Source: Flavimaribacter sp039888615 (GTDB lineage Bacteria; Pseudomonadota; Alphaproteobacteria; Rhizobiales; Rhizobiaceae). From it: a stretch of DNA of 64,000 nt. The notes under the pieces are model-generated. The model was not told where the DNA came from. It saw only the letters and a program-made list of their open reading frames with translations, and ran no database searches. Positions within the stretch are counted from its first letter, which is position 1; each line of letters starts with the position of its first letter. The stretch is from NCBI GenBank assembly GCA_039888615.1, contig JBDQQS010000014.1; one strand, given 5' to 3'. Shown here one piece after another: positions 9,253 through 18,293 of this stretch. A program made the position numbers and the translations under genes.

Positions 9253-9409
9253 TCCTTGCAACCCTTCTTTGTTCAGGCGGTGTCAGCTTATAAGAGTCTG
9301 CGATGCCATCCAAGACGGTTGGCGATCAAATTCGATCTTACAGGAATTGGCTGTGCAAAACGTCGACACCCTTACCGGCCGTTTTAACCCTCGACCGGAC
9401 GACGCGGCG

Positions 9410-9438
9410 GATGTATTCCCTGCCGGATCAAATGTCAA
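9410..9438 (-). promoter_or_regulatory. Sigma-70-type promoter of hpf
   Basis: On the minus strand TTGACA (9438-9433) and TACATC (9415-9410) are separated by exactly 17 bases. The -35 is a full consensus match. It lies in the rpoN-hpf gap and would let hpf-ptsN be transcribed apart from rpoN. Confidence 0.65.
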
Positions 9439-9462
9439 TGGCGCGGGCGGAAACGGCTGAGT

Positions 9463-11001
9463 TCACTGCGCCAGACGGGCGAGCGCGCGCTTTTCGCGGC
9501 GCCGCTGGACCGACGACGCGATGTTCATCGCCTCGCGATATTTGGCGACGGTCCTGCGCGCAATATCGATGCCGTCGCCTTTCAGTATTCGGACGATAAC
9601 ATCATCGGAGAGCACATGGCCGGCGTCCTCATTATCAACCATGTGCCGGATGCGATGACGCACGGCTTCCGACGAATGACTGTCGCCGCCGCCCGATGCG
9701 GCGATTGACGCGGAGAAGAAGAACTTGAGTTCGAAGATCCCCCGCGGCGTCAGCATGTACTTGTTGGACGTGACCCGGGACACTGTCGATTCATGCATAT
9801 CGATGGCGTCAGCCACGGACTTCAGGGTCAGCGGGCGCAAGGCCGTGACGCCATTGGTCAGGAAACCGGATTGCTGCCGAACGATCTCCGTCGAGACCTT
9901 CATGATTGTCCGGGCGCGCTGATCGAGACTGCGAGTCAGCCAGTTCGCGTTGCGCATGCACTCGTTCAGGAACTCCTGCTCCTCCCGCTTCAGGCCGTGC
10001 CGCGCCGAAACCGACGCGCAATAGTCCTGATCCACCAGAACCCGGGGCAGCGTGTCCGGATTGAGCTCCACATTCCACAGAACGTCGCTGCGCGGCCGCA
10101 CGATAACATCGGGCTGGATGGCCTGAATGACGGTCGTGTCGTAGCGGTGACCCGGTTTTGGATCGAGCCTGCGGATCTCGCCCAGCATGTCGATGAGGTC
10201 GGCCTCGTCGACGCCGCATAGCCGCCGGAGCGCGACGAAATCACGTCGCGCGAGAAGTTCCAGGTTTCCGATCAGAGCCTGCATGGCGGGATCGAAGCGG
10301 TTCTTGCGCCTGAGCTGGATTGCCAGACATTCGCCAAGATCACGCGCAAAAACGCCGGCTGGATCGAATTCCTGCAAGGCGTGAAGCACCGTCTCGAGCC
10401 TGTCAGCGCCGACGTTGAGGCGCATCGCCGTTTCCTCAAGGTCGGTGCGCAGATAGCCGGACTCGTCGAGTTGGTCGGCAAGATCAGCAGCGATGGCCCG
10501 ATCGATCGGGTCTGCGAACGCGAATACGATCTGCTCGCCGATGATCTGCCTCAGGCTGTCGGGCGTGACGGCGAAACCGTCGAGATCCTGGTATCCGTCG
10601 CCGGCGAGCGAAGACGAGCCGGGCATGGATTTCCATTGGGACGCAAGTTCCGGAGCGTCCGGTCGGACCGCGCCGCTGTCTTCGGGAAACACATCTTCAG
10701 GCGAGGCGTCGAGCCTTTCCGAGATCGAGACGCTGTCATTGTCGAGATTGGCGTCAAACCAGTCTTCCCCGTCACCGGAATCCGAATCGCGGTCGCCCGG
10801 TCGATCGTCGTCCGCAGACGCCGCCACCGGCCCGTGCTCCGATGGCGCGTGCTCCAGAAGCGGGTTCTTTTCGATTTCCTGATCGACATACTGAACAAGC
10901 TCCGCATGGGTAAGCTGCAGCAGCCGGATTGACTGCATAAGCTGCGGAGTCATCACCAGCGACTGGTTCTGACGAAGCTGCAAAGTGGCCGAAAGAGCCA
11001 T
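9463..11001 (-). CDS. rpoN: RNA polymerase sigma-54 factor
   Basis: Alternative sigma factor for nitrogen and other activator-dependent genes. The 512-aa protein has the glutamine- and leucine-rich activator-interacting region I (residues 1-50, with LRQNQSLVMTPQLMQSI), an acidic linker (about 55-110), the core-binding domain, the helix-turn-helix region (IDMHESTVSRVTSNKY) and the RpoN box ARRTVAKYRE (481-490) that reads the -24 element. Length is normal. A candidate sigma-54-type promoter lies about 210 bases upstream on the opposite strand. Confidence 0.97.
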   Translation of the reverse strand: MALSATLQLRQNQSLVMTPQLMQSIRLLQLTHAELVQYVDQEIEKNPLLEHAPSEHGPVAASADDDRPGDRDSDSGDGEDWFDANLDNDSVSISERLDASPEDVFPEDSGAVRPDAPELASQWKSMPGSSSLAGDGYQDLDGFAVTPDSLRQIIGEQIVFAFADPIDRAIAADLADQLDESGYLRTDLEETAMRLNVGADRLETVLHALQEFDPAGVFARDLGECLAIQLRRKNRFDPAMQALIGNLELLARRDFVALRRLCGVDEADLIDMLGEIRRLDPKPGHRYDTTVIQAIQPDVIVRPRSDVLWNVELNPDTLPRVLVDQDYCASVSARHGLKREEQEFLNECMRNANWLTRSLDQRARTIMKVSTEIVRQQSGFLTNGVTALRPLTLKSVADAIDMHESTVSRVTSNKYMLTPRGIFELKFFFSASIAASGGGDSHSSEAVRHRIRHMVDNEDAGHVLSDDVIVRILKGDGIDIARRTVAKYREAMNIASSVQRRREKRALARLAQ

Positions 11002-11210
11002 GGCTACACCAAATCCCCCTGCCCGGCCTCCGACGCCGGATACTCACGCGCACGCCGCCATCCCCGCGCGCTTGACCGACATTGCATCCCGCCGCCCTCG
11101 ATACAGGCGTTCGCCAATGCGACGCGCAGGTTTCCATTATTGTCTGGAGTGACTGCTCAACGCCCTGCGGGATAACTATTCGTCGAAAATATCGGCTCAA
11201 TTATCAAAAC

Positions 11211-11226
11211 TGGCCCGAAAATTGCT
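11211..11226 (+). promoter_or_regulatory. Candidate sigma-54 (-24/-12) promoter
   Basis: CTGGCCCG-AAAA-TTGCT matches the sigma-54 consensus YTGGCACG-N4-TTGCW at all but one defined position, with the standard GG-N10-GC spacing (GG 11212-11213, GC 11224-11225). Transcription would begin near 11237 and run toward the 3' end of lptB. No activator site was identified. Confidence 0.45.
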
Positions 11227-11235
11227 TCTTTTCGC

Positions 11236-11320
11236 ATTCAGAGTCAAGCAGGAAGTGGAATTCCGGCTGGCGCAACGCCGGCGCGGGTCGGGTCAAGCAA
11301 GACCGTGAGCCCTGTTTTTA
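11236..11320 (+). ncRNA. Candidate small RNA in the rpoN-lptB gap
   Basis: Defined by the sigma-54-type promoter match upstream and a terminator-like end: GGTC (11291-11294) pairs with GACC (11301-11304) around AAGCAA, extended by GGG-TC (11285-11289) with GA-CCC (11307-11312, one bulged G), then T5 at 11315-11319. An internal hairpin is possible at GGCG-CAA-CGCC. Length would be about 85 nt. Purely a prediction by eye. Confidence 0.3.
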
Positions 11321-11374
11321 ATACAAATAGCCGATATTGACCAGAAAAATATTGCGGCGCACCATTCGCTGGAA

Positions 11375-12196
11375 CTAGAGCGAAAAGCCCTCACCCAGGT
11401 ACAGTCGCCGAACATCGGCGTCCGCGACAATTTCCTGCGGCAGGCCGTGCGTCAGCACCTTGCCCCCATGGATGATATAGGCGCGGTCGATCAGCTTGAG
11501 GGTCTCGCGCACATTGTGATCTGTGATCAGCACGCCGATTCCGCGACCGGTGAGATGGCGCACGAGGGCCTGGATGTCCGACACGGCGATCGGATCGACG
11601 CCTGCGAACGGCTCGTCGAGCAACATGAAAATCGGATCCGAAGCGAGCGACCGCGCAATTTCCAGACGCCGGCGTTCGCCACCCGACAACGAGATCGAGG
11701 GAGCGCTGCGCAGGTGATCGATACCAAACTCTTCGAGAAGATCATCAAGCTTGCGCTTGCGCGCCTGCTTGTCGGGTTCGACGATCTCGAGAACGGCGCG
11801 AATGTTTTCCTCCACGCTCAGTCCACGGAAAATCGAGGCTTCCTGCGGCAGGTAGCCCAGTCCCAGCCGGGCGCGGCGATACATGGGCATTGACGTCACG
11901 TCATAGCCGTCGATCCTGATTTCGCCCTCGTCGACGGGCACCAGTCCGGTGATCATGTAGAAACAGGTGGTCTTGCCGGCGCCGTTGGGGCCGAGAAGCC
12001 CGACGGCCTCACCCCGCCTCAACCCAAGCGAAACGCCATCGACGACGCGCCGTTTCTTGTACGCTTTGGAGAGGCCCCGGGCGACCAGGGTGCCCTCATA
12101 TCGGCCGCTTCCGGATTTGGCGCTCGATCCGGCCGTTTCGCGGTTCTCGCTTTCAGGGCCGGCTGCGGCGGCGTCGTCAGTGGTTACAAATGCCAA
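11375..12196 (-). CDS. lptB: LPS export ABC transporter ATP-binding protein LptB
   Basis: ATPase that drives LPS extraction from the inner membrane with LptFG and LptC. Walker A GPNGAGKT (69-76), signature LSGGE (170-174) and Walker B with LLDEPF (192-197) are present, as is the LptB-typical FAGVDPIAV. The frame begins with TTG at 12196, preceded by GAGG at about 9 bases; no in-frame ATG exists before the Walker A region. The first 30 residues are a Ser/Gly/Ala-rich extension. It follows lptC and lptA in one operon, 33 bases after lptA. Confidence 0.95.
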   Translation of the reverse strand: MAFVTTDDAAAAGPESENRETAGSSAKSGSGRYEGTLVARGLSKAYKKRRVVDGVSLGLRRGEAVGLLGPNGAGKTTCFYMITGLVPVDEGEIRIDGYDVTSMPMYRRARLGLGYLPQEASIFRGLSVEENIRAVLEIVEPDKQARKRKLDDLLEEFGIDHLRSAPSISLSGGERRRLEIARSLASDPIFMLLDEPFAGVDPIAVSDIQALVRHLTGRGIGVLITDHNVRETLKLIDRAYIIHGGKVLTHGLPQEIVADADVRRLYLGEGFSL

Positions 12197-12229
12197 TATA
12201 TAAGCCTCGTCCGTCCACAGGGACGAAAA

Positions 12230-12910
12230 TCAGTTCGTTTTGCGCCGCCGCTCGCCGCCCTCGGGCCGGCTGCTGTCTTTCGTCTTGGGGTCAAGCTGCA
12301 TCTTCACGCGGCCATTGCTCCCGCCGCAACCGTCCAGCTTGGCCTCGCCGCTTTGCATGAAAACGGTCAGCTTGCAGCCAACAAGGACGTTGTTGCCTTC
12401 GGTGAGGACAACCCTTTCGCCGGTCAACTCCAGCACCTCGGTCTTCATGTTGAAGATACCCCGGTCAGCCGTCGCCGTCTGCTCGCCGGACTGGATATAG
12501 ACCGTGTCAGCAACGTCGATGCGTTCAATGTTGGAGCCGATCCCGGAAGTCGGGTTCGCCGGAGCCTGTCCGCCGCCCTCAGCCGACTGCTGGTTTTGAG
12601 CGCCATCGCCGGAACGCTGGTCTTTTGCCGGCTCTTCCTTCTCGTAGTAAACGGTCATGACGCCAGACTGCATCAGGGTTTCGCCCTGGACGACCTTGAC
12701 GTTGCCGGTAAAGATCGCCGTACCGTCCTGGTCCTTGACCTGAAGCTGATCGCTTTCGATCTGGATCGGCTTGTCGCCCGATATCGCGAGACCGTCCATC
12801 CGGCTCGACGTCGCCTGCTGCGCGGCTGCGGAACCAAGAAATCCACCAACCAGCGCCGCCGCCAGCAACCCGCTCGCAGCCGTCAGGAAGTTGCGTGTCA
12901 TTGAAGTCAT
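12230..12910 (-). CDS. lptA: Periplasmic LPS bridge protein LptA (OstA-like)
   Basis: Periplasmic protein that carries LPS along the trans-envelope bridge. The 226-aa precursor has a signal peptide of about 30 residues ending in GSAAAQQ, then the OstA/LptA beta-jellyroll with PIQIESDQLQV, AIFTGNVKVVQGE and a Gln/Gly-rich insertion around residues 95-118 between strands. The C-terminus is basic. Start ATG 12910 is 20 bases after the lptC stop, in the lptC-lptA-lptB operon. Confidence 0.92.
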   Translation of the reverse strand: MTSMTRNFLTAASGLLAAALVGGFLGSAAAQQATSSRMDGLAISGDKPIQIESDQLQVKDQDGTAIFTGNVKVVQGETLMQSGVMTVYYEKEEPAKDQRSGDGAQNQQSAEGGGQAPANPTSGIGSNIERIDVADTVYIQSGEQTATADRGIFNMKTEVLELTGERVVLTEGNNVLVGCKLTVFMQSGEAKLDGCGGSNGRVKMQLDPKTKDSSRPEGGERRRKTN

Positions 12911-12930
12911 GTTTGTTCCCGTTCCACTCG

Positions 12931-13614
12931 CTAGCCACCTGACCTGCCGGTCTTGCGGTTCTTCTTTTCCTGCGGCTTGATGGTCATGTCGACATTGTCT
13001 TTGAACGTGATCAGCGAGCCATTCTCCGAAATGACAAGTTTTTCCGCAGATATCAATGCCTGATCCGTGTCAATTCGGACACGCCCCTCGGATTTCAACT
13101 CGCTCGTTTCGATATTGATGTCGGCCTGGCGCAAATTGGCCCTCATGCCGGAGCGGGTGACAACCGTGAATGGCTGATCGAGCGTCAGAATATTCTCGAC
13201 CCGGTTGTATATCCCGCTGACCGCCTCCAGCGTCGCGCTGTCGTCTTTTCCGAACTCGATCTCGGCCGAAATATCCTCAAGCCGGACCACGTCCTGCGCC
13301 GACAGGTCCTGTACGGCGCGAGACGCCACAACCGAGTACATTTTATCGCCGCCCGCGCGTCCCGTCATATGAGGATTGGCCATCACCAGTTTGCCACCCG
13401 AAATGGAGGCGCCGGCAAAACCGACATCCGGCGGCAGAGCCCGCGCCAGCATCGTGACTCCAATGAATATCGAGATCGCCAACAGCGCGGCGATCGGGAA
13501 CGCGATCTTCAGGAAACGAACCAGTCGGGAATGCTTCCTGGCTTTCGCATAGCCCTTGGGCAGGCCGCCTTTCGGTAATTTTTCCGTGGCGGGATATGGA
13601 GAGACGTGTGCCAT
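12931..13614 (-). CDS. lptC: LPS export system protein LptC
   Basis: Inner-membrane-anchored protein linking LptBFG to LptA. It has a basic N-terminus (KARKHSRLVRFLK), a single membrane helix (IAFPIAALLAISIFIGVTM) and a periplasmic OstA-type domain with ISAEIEFGKDD and TFKDNVDMTI. The start at ATG 13614 gives 227 aa, the usual size; an open frame continues upstream to a TTG at 13695, which cannot be excluded because the ribosome binding site is poor at both. In many relatives rnd precedes this gene; here rnd is at 57.9 kb. Confidence 0.88.
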   Translation of the reverse strand: MAHVSPYPATEKLPKGGLPKGYAKARKHSRLVRFLKIAFPIAALLAISIFIGVTMLARALPPDVGFAGASISGGKLVMANPHMTGRAGGDKMYSVVASRAVQDLSAQDVVRLEDISAEIEFGKDDSATLEAVSGIYNRVENILTLDQPFTVVTRSGMRANLRQADINIETSELKSEGRVRIDTDQALISAEKLVISENGSLITFKDNVDMTIKPQEKKNRKTGRSGG

Positions 13615-13857
13615 GGTTGACGTTTCAGGATCTTCCGAAAATGCTGCAGTGCGAATTGACGAACCGCTCCTGCGATTGACGCTTTCTGACAGCAATTAAC
13701 ATATCGTGGCCGCTGCTTACAGAAGCAAAGTGGCGAATCTGTGCATTTGCGCGACGTATTCGAAAACGACCCGGCTGACCCGCAGTTGCGCGACGCACAA
13801 GAACGGAGTAACCAGTCAGCACGCTTCGACACATCTTGAAACGCACAGGACACGGCC

Positions 13858-14826
13858 ATGGATCACAGCGGCATCACGGATCGTCGCCGACTAAGGAGGA
13901 AGCTGACTTTTTGGCGGATCGCGACTCTTGTCGCGATACTCGCGGTGGTCGCCGGTCTTTTCTTCGGATTGGGCGAAGGCGAGACCATTGGCGGCAAGGC
14001 GTCTCCGCATATTGCGCGCGTAACAATTTCCGGCGTCATCACCGACAATCAGGAATTGCAAAAACGCCTCGATACGATCGCCAAGAACGACAATGTCCAG
14101 GCGGTGATACTGCGGCTCAATTCGCCCGGCGGGACCTCCTATGGCGGAGAGGTTTTGTACAAGTCCGTGCTCAAACTCGGAGAAACCAAGCCGGTCGTCG
14201 CCGACGTCCGCACGCTGGCGGCGTCCGCGGCCTACATGATCGCCTGCGGCACGGACTACATCGTCGCCGGCGACACGTCCATTGTCGGATCGATTGGCGT
14301 CATCTTCCAGTACGCACAGGTCCAGGAGCTGCTCGACAAGATCGGCGTCAAGATCGAGGAAATCAAATCGGCGCCGCTGAAGGCCGAACCTTCGCCCTTC
14401 CACGAAGCAAGCGCCGAAGCCAAGCAGATGATCGATTCCATGATCACCGATTCCTACGACTGGTTCGTGACCCTGGTGTCCGAACGGCGCAAGCTGCCGA
14501 TGTCCGAGACACGCAAGCTTGCCGACGGCAGCATCTTCACGGGTCGGCAGGCGGCGGACAACGGCCTCATCGACGTTGTCGGCGGCGAGGAGGACATCCG
14601 CAAATATCTGGCGGAACAGGATATCGACGACACGCTCGACATCATCGACTGGGAGCCCCGCAAGTCGCGAACGGAGCTGATACTGGGCGACGCCATGGCC
14701 AAAGTACTCAATGCCTTCGGGCAGAACAGCTTTCCTTTCTCGGAGGAGCTGAAGGCGCTCGCCGACCGCAAGTTGTTCCTTGACGGCCTCGTGTCCGTTT
14801 GGCACTTTGGCGAGGCAGACAACTAG
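13858..14826 (+). CDS. sppA: Signal peptide peptidase SppA-type serine protease (S49)
   Basis: Membrane-anchored protease that degrades leftover signal peptides. The 322-aa protein is the short, single-domain form with one N-terminal membrane helix (about 20-38). The oxyanion motif NSPGG is at 88-92, the catalytic Ser123 in the stretch LAASAAYM, and the probable catalytic Lys175 in KSAPLKAEPSPF. Ser and Lys spacing fits S49. Transcribed away from lptC, and followed 19 bases later by ihfB. Confidence 0.9.
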   Translation: MDHSGITDRRRLRRKLTFWRIATLVAILAVVAGLFFGLGEGETIGGKASPHIARVTISGVITDNQELQKRLDTIAKNDNVQAVILRLNSPGGTSYGGEVLYKSVLKLGETKPVVADVRTLAASAAYMIACGTDYIVAGDTSIVGSIGVIFQYAQVQELLDKIGVKIEEIKSAPLKAEPSPFHEASAEAKQMIDSMITDSYDWFVTLVSERRKLPMSETRKLADGSIFTGRQAADNGLIDVVGGEEDIRKYLAEQDIDDTLDIIDWEPRKSRTELILGDAMAKVLNAFGQNSFPFSEELKALADRKLFLDGLVSVWHFGEADN

Positions 14827-14845
14827 CGCGGACGGGGGAAAAGCC

Positions 14846-15136
14846 GTGATCAAATCGGAACTTGTGCAAATTATTGCATCTCAGAACCCGCACCTCTACC
14901 ACCGGGACGTGGAAAATATCGTCAACGCCGTGCTCGACGAGATCACCGACGCGCTCGCCGAGGGCAATCGCGTCGAATTGCGCGGCTTCGGCGCGTTTTC
15001 CGTCAAAAACAGACCTTCGCGTTCCGGACGCAATCCGCGGACGGGCGAAACCGTGCATGTTGAAGAGAAATGGGTGCCGTTCTTCAAGACCGGCAAGGAA
15101 TTGCGGGAACGTCTCAATCCACAGGATGCGGGCTGA
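14846..15136 (+). CDS. ihfB: Integration host factor subunit beta
   Basis: DNA-bending HU-family protein that forms IHF with the alpha subunit; helps sigma-54 activation, recombination and replication. The 96-aa product contains the beta-arm signature with GFGAFSVKNRPSRSGRNPRTGE. GTG 14846 follows GGGGGA by 6 bases and gives the normal length; the longer frame from 14780 overlaps sppA and is rejected. sppA-ihfB-lapA is a conserved alphaproteobacterial order. Confidence 0.95.
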   Translation: MIKSELVQIIASQNPHLYHRDVENIVNAVLDEITDALAEGNRVELRGFGAFSVKNRPSRSGRNPRTGETVHVEEKWVPFFKTGKELRERLNPQDAG

Positions 15137-15287
15137 CCGGGTTCAGCCGGTCGACGGCATGAGGCGGCGCAATGGATTGTCCTGCGGACAAGTTGATGCA
15201 TTTGTTCTATACAAACAGAAAACGGGCGCGGCGACAGAGCTGATAGCGACTCCGTCCCGGGCCGCAGCAATTTGAGCGAATGACGCG

Positions 15288-15626
15288 ATGACACGCAAGC
15301 TGATCAACATACTCATACTCCTTCCCATCGGCATCGTGCTGATTGTGCTCTCGGTCGCCAATCGCAATGAAGTGACGCTGGCGCTCAATCCTTTCCGCCC
15401 CTCGGACACGTTGCTGTCCGTATCGGCGCCGCTTTTCGTGTTCCTGTTCGGAGCGCTGATTCTCGGGATGATCATCGGCTCTCTGGCGACCTGGTTCAAG
15501 CAGGGCAAGCACCGCAAGAAGGCCCGCCGGGAAGCTAAAGAAGCCGTCAAATGGCATACAGAGGCGGACAGGCAGCGCGAGCGCGCCGAAACCGTCGCCG
15601 GCCAACGGTCACTCCCGACCGCCTGA
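15288..15626 (+). CDS. lapA: LapA family (DUF1049) membrane protein
   Basis: A 112-aa inner-membrane protein with two hydrophobic helices (about 5-24 and 46-68) separated by the NRNEVTLALNPF turn, followed by a basic, charged cytoplasmic tail. This matches LapA/YciS proteins involved in LPS assembly control. The location after ihfB agrees with other alphaproteobacteria. No LapB-type gene is next to it here. Confidence 0.82.
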   Translation: MTRKLINILILLPIGIVLIVLSVANRNEVTLALNPFRPSDTLLSVSAPLFVFLFGALILGMIIGSLATWFKQGKHRKKARREAKEAVKWHTEADRQRERAETVAGQRSLPTA

Positions 15627-15671
15627 CAGCGGCCTTCGACTTCGTCCATTTCCTTCCAAGGCGACAGCACC

Positions 15672-16637
15672 ATGCAACTGATATCCGCCGAGGCGGTCGA
15701 CAAGATCCTTGATCATCACAGCCTTGCCGACGCACTGGCCGATGCTTTCCGGGGCGGCGTCGCGGCGCCCGTGCGGCACCACCACACGATCGAACGCGCA
15801 AGCGGATCCGACAGCACGCTGCTTCTGATGCCGGCCTGGAGCGATTTCTCGCAGCCGGTTTCCGGCAACGGGTATATGGGGGTGAAGATCGCGACAGTCA
15901 GCCCCGACAATAATGACATAGGCAAGCCGGCTGTCATGGCGGTCTACCTGCTGTCGGATGGAACGACAGGCGAACCGCTCGCGCTGATAGACGGCCAGTC
16001 GCTGACCCTGTGGCGCACTGCGACAGCGTCGGCGCTTGCAGGACGCTATCTGGCGCGCAAGGGCTCAAGCCGGATGGCGATGATCGGCGCCGGCAAGCTC
16101 TCGGGCCATCTGATCCGCGCGCATGCGGCGATGCATCCGCTGGAACACGTCACGATCTGGAACCGCAGCAAAGCCAACGCGATCAAGCTCGCGGAAGAGC
16201 TGGCGGCCGAAGCTTTTGCGGTGGACGTAACGGAAGATCGCGAGGCAGCGATTGCAGACGCGGACATCATCAGCGCCGCCACGATATCCGCGACGCCGCT
16301 GATCGAGGGCGCGTGGCTGAAACCCGGCGCCCATGTTGATCTCGTCGGCGCCTTCACGCCGGACTTGCGCGAAAGCGACGACGAAGCCGTGCGCAGGGCG
16401 ACGCTGTTCGTCGACACGTTCGACGGCGCGTTGAAGGAAGCGGGCGATCTCGTACAGCCGATCAAGGCGGGGGTGATCAGCCGGTCCGACGTCGCGGCCG
16501 AACTGGCGATGCTGTGTCGCGGCGACCATCCGGGCCGTCAGGACGACACGGAGATTACGCTGTTCAAATCCACCGGCGCTTCACTGGAGGATTTCGCCGC
16601 CGGTTGCCTGGTATGGGAAAAATTCCTGGAAGCCTGA
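15672..16637 (+). CDS. Ornithine cyclodeaminase / mu-crystallin family protein
   Basis: NAD(P)-binding enzyme of the family that cyclises ornithine to proline, dehydrogenates alanine or reduces cyclic ketimines. The 321-aa protein has the family motif GYMGVKIATVSPDN, a Rossmann motif MIGAGKLSGHL at about 137-147, and TRS-like motif variants (WNRSKANAIKLAEELA). The C-terminus ends in FKSTGASLEDFAAGCLVWE, also family-typical. Substrate cannot be assigned from sequence. Stands alone, converging with the CoxG-like gene. Confidence 0.85.
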   Translation: MQLISAEAVDKILDHHSLADALADAFRGGVAAPVRHHHTIERASGSDSTLLLMPAWSDFSQPVSGNGYMGVKIATVSPDNNDIGKPAVMAVYLLSDGTTGEPLALIDGQSLTLWRTATASALAGRYLARKGSSRMAMIGAGKLSGHLIRAHAAMHPLEHVTIWNRSKANAIKLAEELAAEAFAVDVTEDREAAIADADIISAATISATPLIEGAWLKPGAHVDLVGAFTPDLRESDDEAVRRATLFVDTFDGALKEAGDLVQPIKAGVISRSDVAAELAMLCRGDHPGRQDDTEITLFKSTGASLEDFAAGCLVWEKFLEA

Positions 16638-16643
16638 CGGCGT

Positions 16644-17090
16644 TCAGGCGCCGCCTTCGACGATGGTCTTGAACTTCTCGAAAAACTGGCCGGCGAGTTT
16701 TTTCGACGTGGAGTCGATCAATCGCGAGCCGAGCTGGGCGATCTTGCCGCCGACCTGGGCCTTCACCTCATAGGACAAAACAGTTTCGTCGCCCTTTTCC
16801 GCGAGACTGACATCCGCTCCGCCCTTGGCGAAGCCGGCGACGCCGCCCTTTCCCTCACCGGAAATCGTGTAGCTTTCCGGCGCATTGATATTCTCGAGCG
16901 TCACGGCGCCATTGAATTTGGCAGAAACCGGACCGATTTTCAGCTTCACGGTGGCCGCCATCTCGTTGTCGCCGGTCTGTTCCAGGGATTCGCAGCCCGG
17001 AATGCACTGCTTGAGAACGTCCGGATTGTTCAGCGCTTCCCACACGACCTGGCGTGACGCCGCTATGCGTTCCTCGCCCTTCATTTCCAT
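16644..17090 (-). CDS. CoxG-like SRPBCC family protein
   Basis: A 148-aa START/SRPBCC-fold protein of the carbon monoxide dehydrogenase subunit G type (PF06240). Visible are IAASRQVVWEALNNPDVLKQCIPGCESLE at the start and GKIAQLGSRLIDS at the end, both diagnostic. In CO oxidisers this protein recruits CODH to the membrane, but no cox genes are in the window, and stand-alone members are common. Its ligand here is unknown. Confidence 0.88.
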   Translation of the reverse strand: MEMKGEERIAASRQVVWEALNNPDVLKQCIPGCESLEQTGDNEMAATVKLKIGPVSAKFNGAVTLENINAPESYTISGEGKGGVAGFAKGGADVSLAEKGDETVLSYEVKAQVGGKIAQLGSRLIDSTSKKLAGQFFEKFKTIVEGGA

Positions 17091-17213
17091 GAGATGTCCT
17101 CCCGTTGGATGTTACTGTACAGGCGCCGGCGGAAAGGATCCGGCAAATCACCGGGACTATGCTTGCATATTTGCGCTTTGCCAAGACTCCAGCACAATGT
17201 TAGAGCCGTGATC

Positions 17214-18293
17214 ATGAGAAACAGACCTGCGGATTTGAAGGCGAGCCCCCGGAAACCGGCCGGGAAAGGGCGCGAGCGGCCCTCTGAAGCGCGTTCAAAG
17301 AAAAAGTCGCACAATTCGCCCGGGACCAGAAACCCGGCGAAGGTCGAACAATCCGTTCGGCGGGACAGAGAGCCGATCGCGCGGCGCGCAGGCGACCGTC
17401 CCGCGGAACGCGCTCCTTTGATTCTCGAGACGCCGGCGCAGGAAGGCTATGCGCTGCTGGACACGGGGGACGGTGAAAAGATGGAGCGCTACGGACCTTT
17501 CCGGATCGTGCGACCGGAAGCCCAGGCGCTCTGGCCGCGCAGCCGACCGTCGGCGGAATGGGAAACAGCCGACGCAGTGTTTACCGGCGATACGGACGAG
17601 GACGGCGTGGGCCGTTGGCATTTTCCGGGCAAACCCACGGGCGAGTCCTGGCCGATGCGGCTTGCCGGCGTCGACTTTATGGCGCGGCTGACCTCGTTTC
17701 GCCATGTCGGCGTTTTTCCGGAACAGACGGCGCACTGGCAATGGATGCGGGAACGCATTGAGAAAAGCCGCCGTCCGGTCAAGGTTCTCAATCTCTTCGG
17801 CTATACAGGCGTCGCCTCGCTGGTGGCGGCAGACGCAGGCGCCGAAGTCACGCATGTGGACGCTTCCAGGAAGGCGATCGGATGGGCGCGCGAAAACCAG
17901 GCGCTGGCCGGTCTTGAAGACAGACCGGTGCGCTGGATCTGCGACGATGCGACGAAGTTCATCAACCGCGAGATCCGGCGCGGCAATCGATACGACATCA
18001 TCCTGACGGATCCCCCGAAATTCGGTCGCGGCCCGGACGGGGAGGTGTGGCAGCTCTTCGACGACCTGCCTCATATGCTCGACGCCTGTCGAACGCTGTT
18101 GGCTACTGATCCGATCGGCCTGGTGCTGACCGCCTATTCGATCCGCGCGTCTTTCTATTCGATCCACGAACTGATGCGCGAGACGATGCGCGGCGCTGGC
18201 GGCTGCGTCGAATCCGGGGAACTGATCATTCGCGAGGAAGCGCGCGACATCAAACTCTCGACGTCCCTCTTCAGTCGCTGGGTTCCCGCATGA
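17214..18293 (+). CDS. Class I SAM-dependent rRNA methyltransferase (RlmI/RlmK-like)
   Basis: Predicted 23S rRNA methyltransferase. After a basic low-complexity N-terminus (about residues 1-75, rich in Arg, Lys and Pro), the catalytic domain shows the SAM-binding LNLFGYTGVASLVAADAG, the acidic loop HVDASRKAIGWARENQ and the catalytic DPPKFGRG. ATG 17214 is chosen; the frame is open to 17094 but that would overlap the divergent promoter region. The stop overlaps the next methyltransferase start by 4 bases (ATGA), so the two are translationally coupled. Target base unknown. Confidence 0.88.
   Translation: MRNRPADLKASPRKPAGKGRERPSEARSKKKSHNSPGTRNPAKVEQSVRRDREPIARRAGDRPAERAPLILETPAQEGYALLDTGDGEKMERYGPFRIVRPEAQALWPRSRPSAEWETADAVFTGDTDEDGVGRWHFPGKPTGESWPMRLAGVDFMARLTSFRHVGVFPEQTAHWQWMRERIEKSRRPVKVLNLFGYTGVASLVAADAGAEVTHVDASRKAIGWARENQALAGLEDRPVRWICDDATKFINREIRRGNRYDIILTDPPKFGRGPDGEVWQLFDDLPHMLDACRTLLATDPIGLVLTAYSIRASFYSIHELMRETMRGAGGCVESGELIIREEARDIKLSTSLFSRWVPA

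Larger units (their letters stand above)
11002..11374. other. 373-bp gap between rpoN and lptB
   Basis: No convincing protein gene. The plus-strand frame 11082-11321 has no recognisable domain and no good ribosome binding site. The gap holds a sigma-54-type promoter match and a terminator-like structure, listed separately, which together suggest a small RNA on the plus strand. The rpoN promoter must also lie here but was not resolved. Confidence 0.6.

Noticed and set aside
11082..11321. 79-codon plus-strand frame in the rpoN-lptB gap
   Set aside because: No ribosome binding site, no domain, ends in the T-rich terminator-like region; a noncoding RNA fits better.
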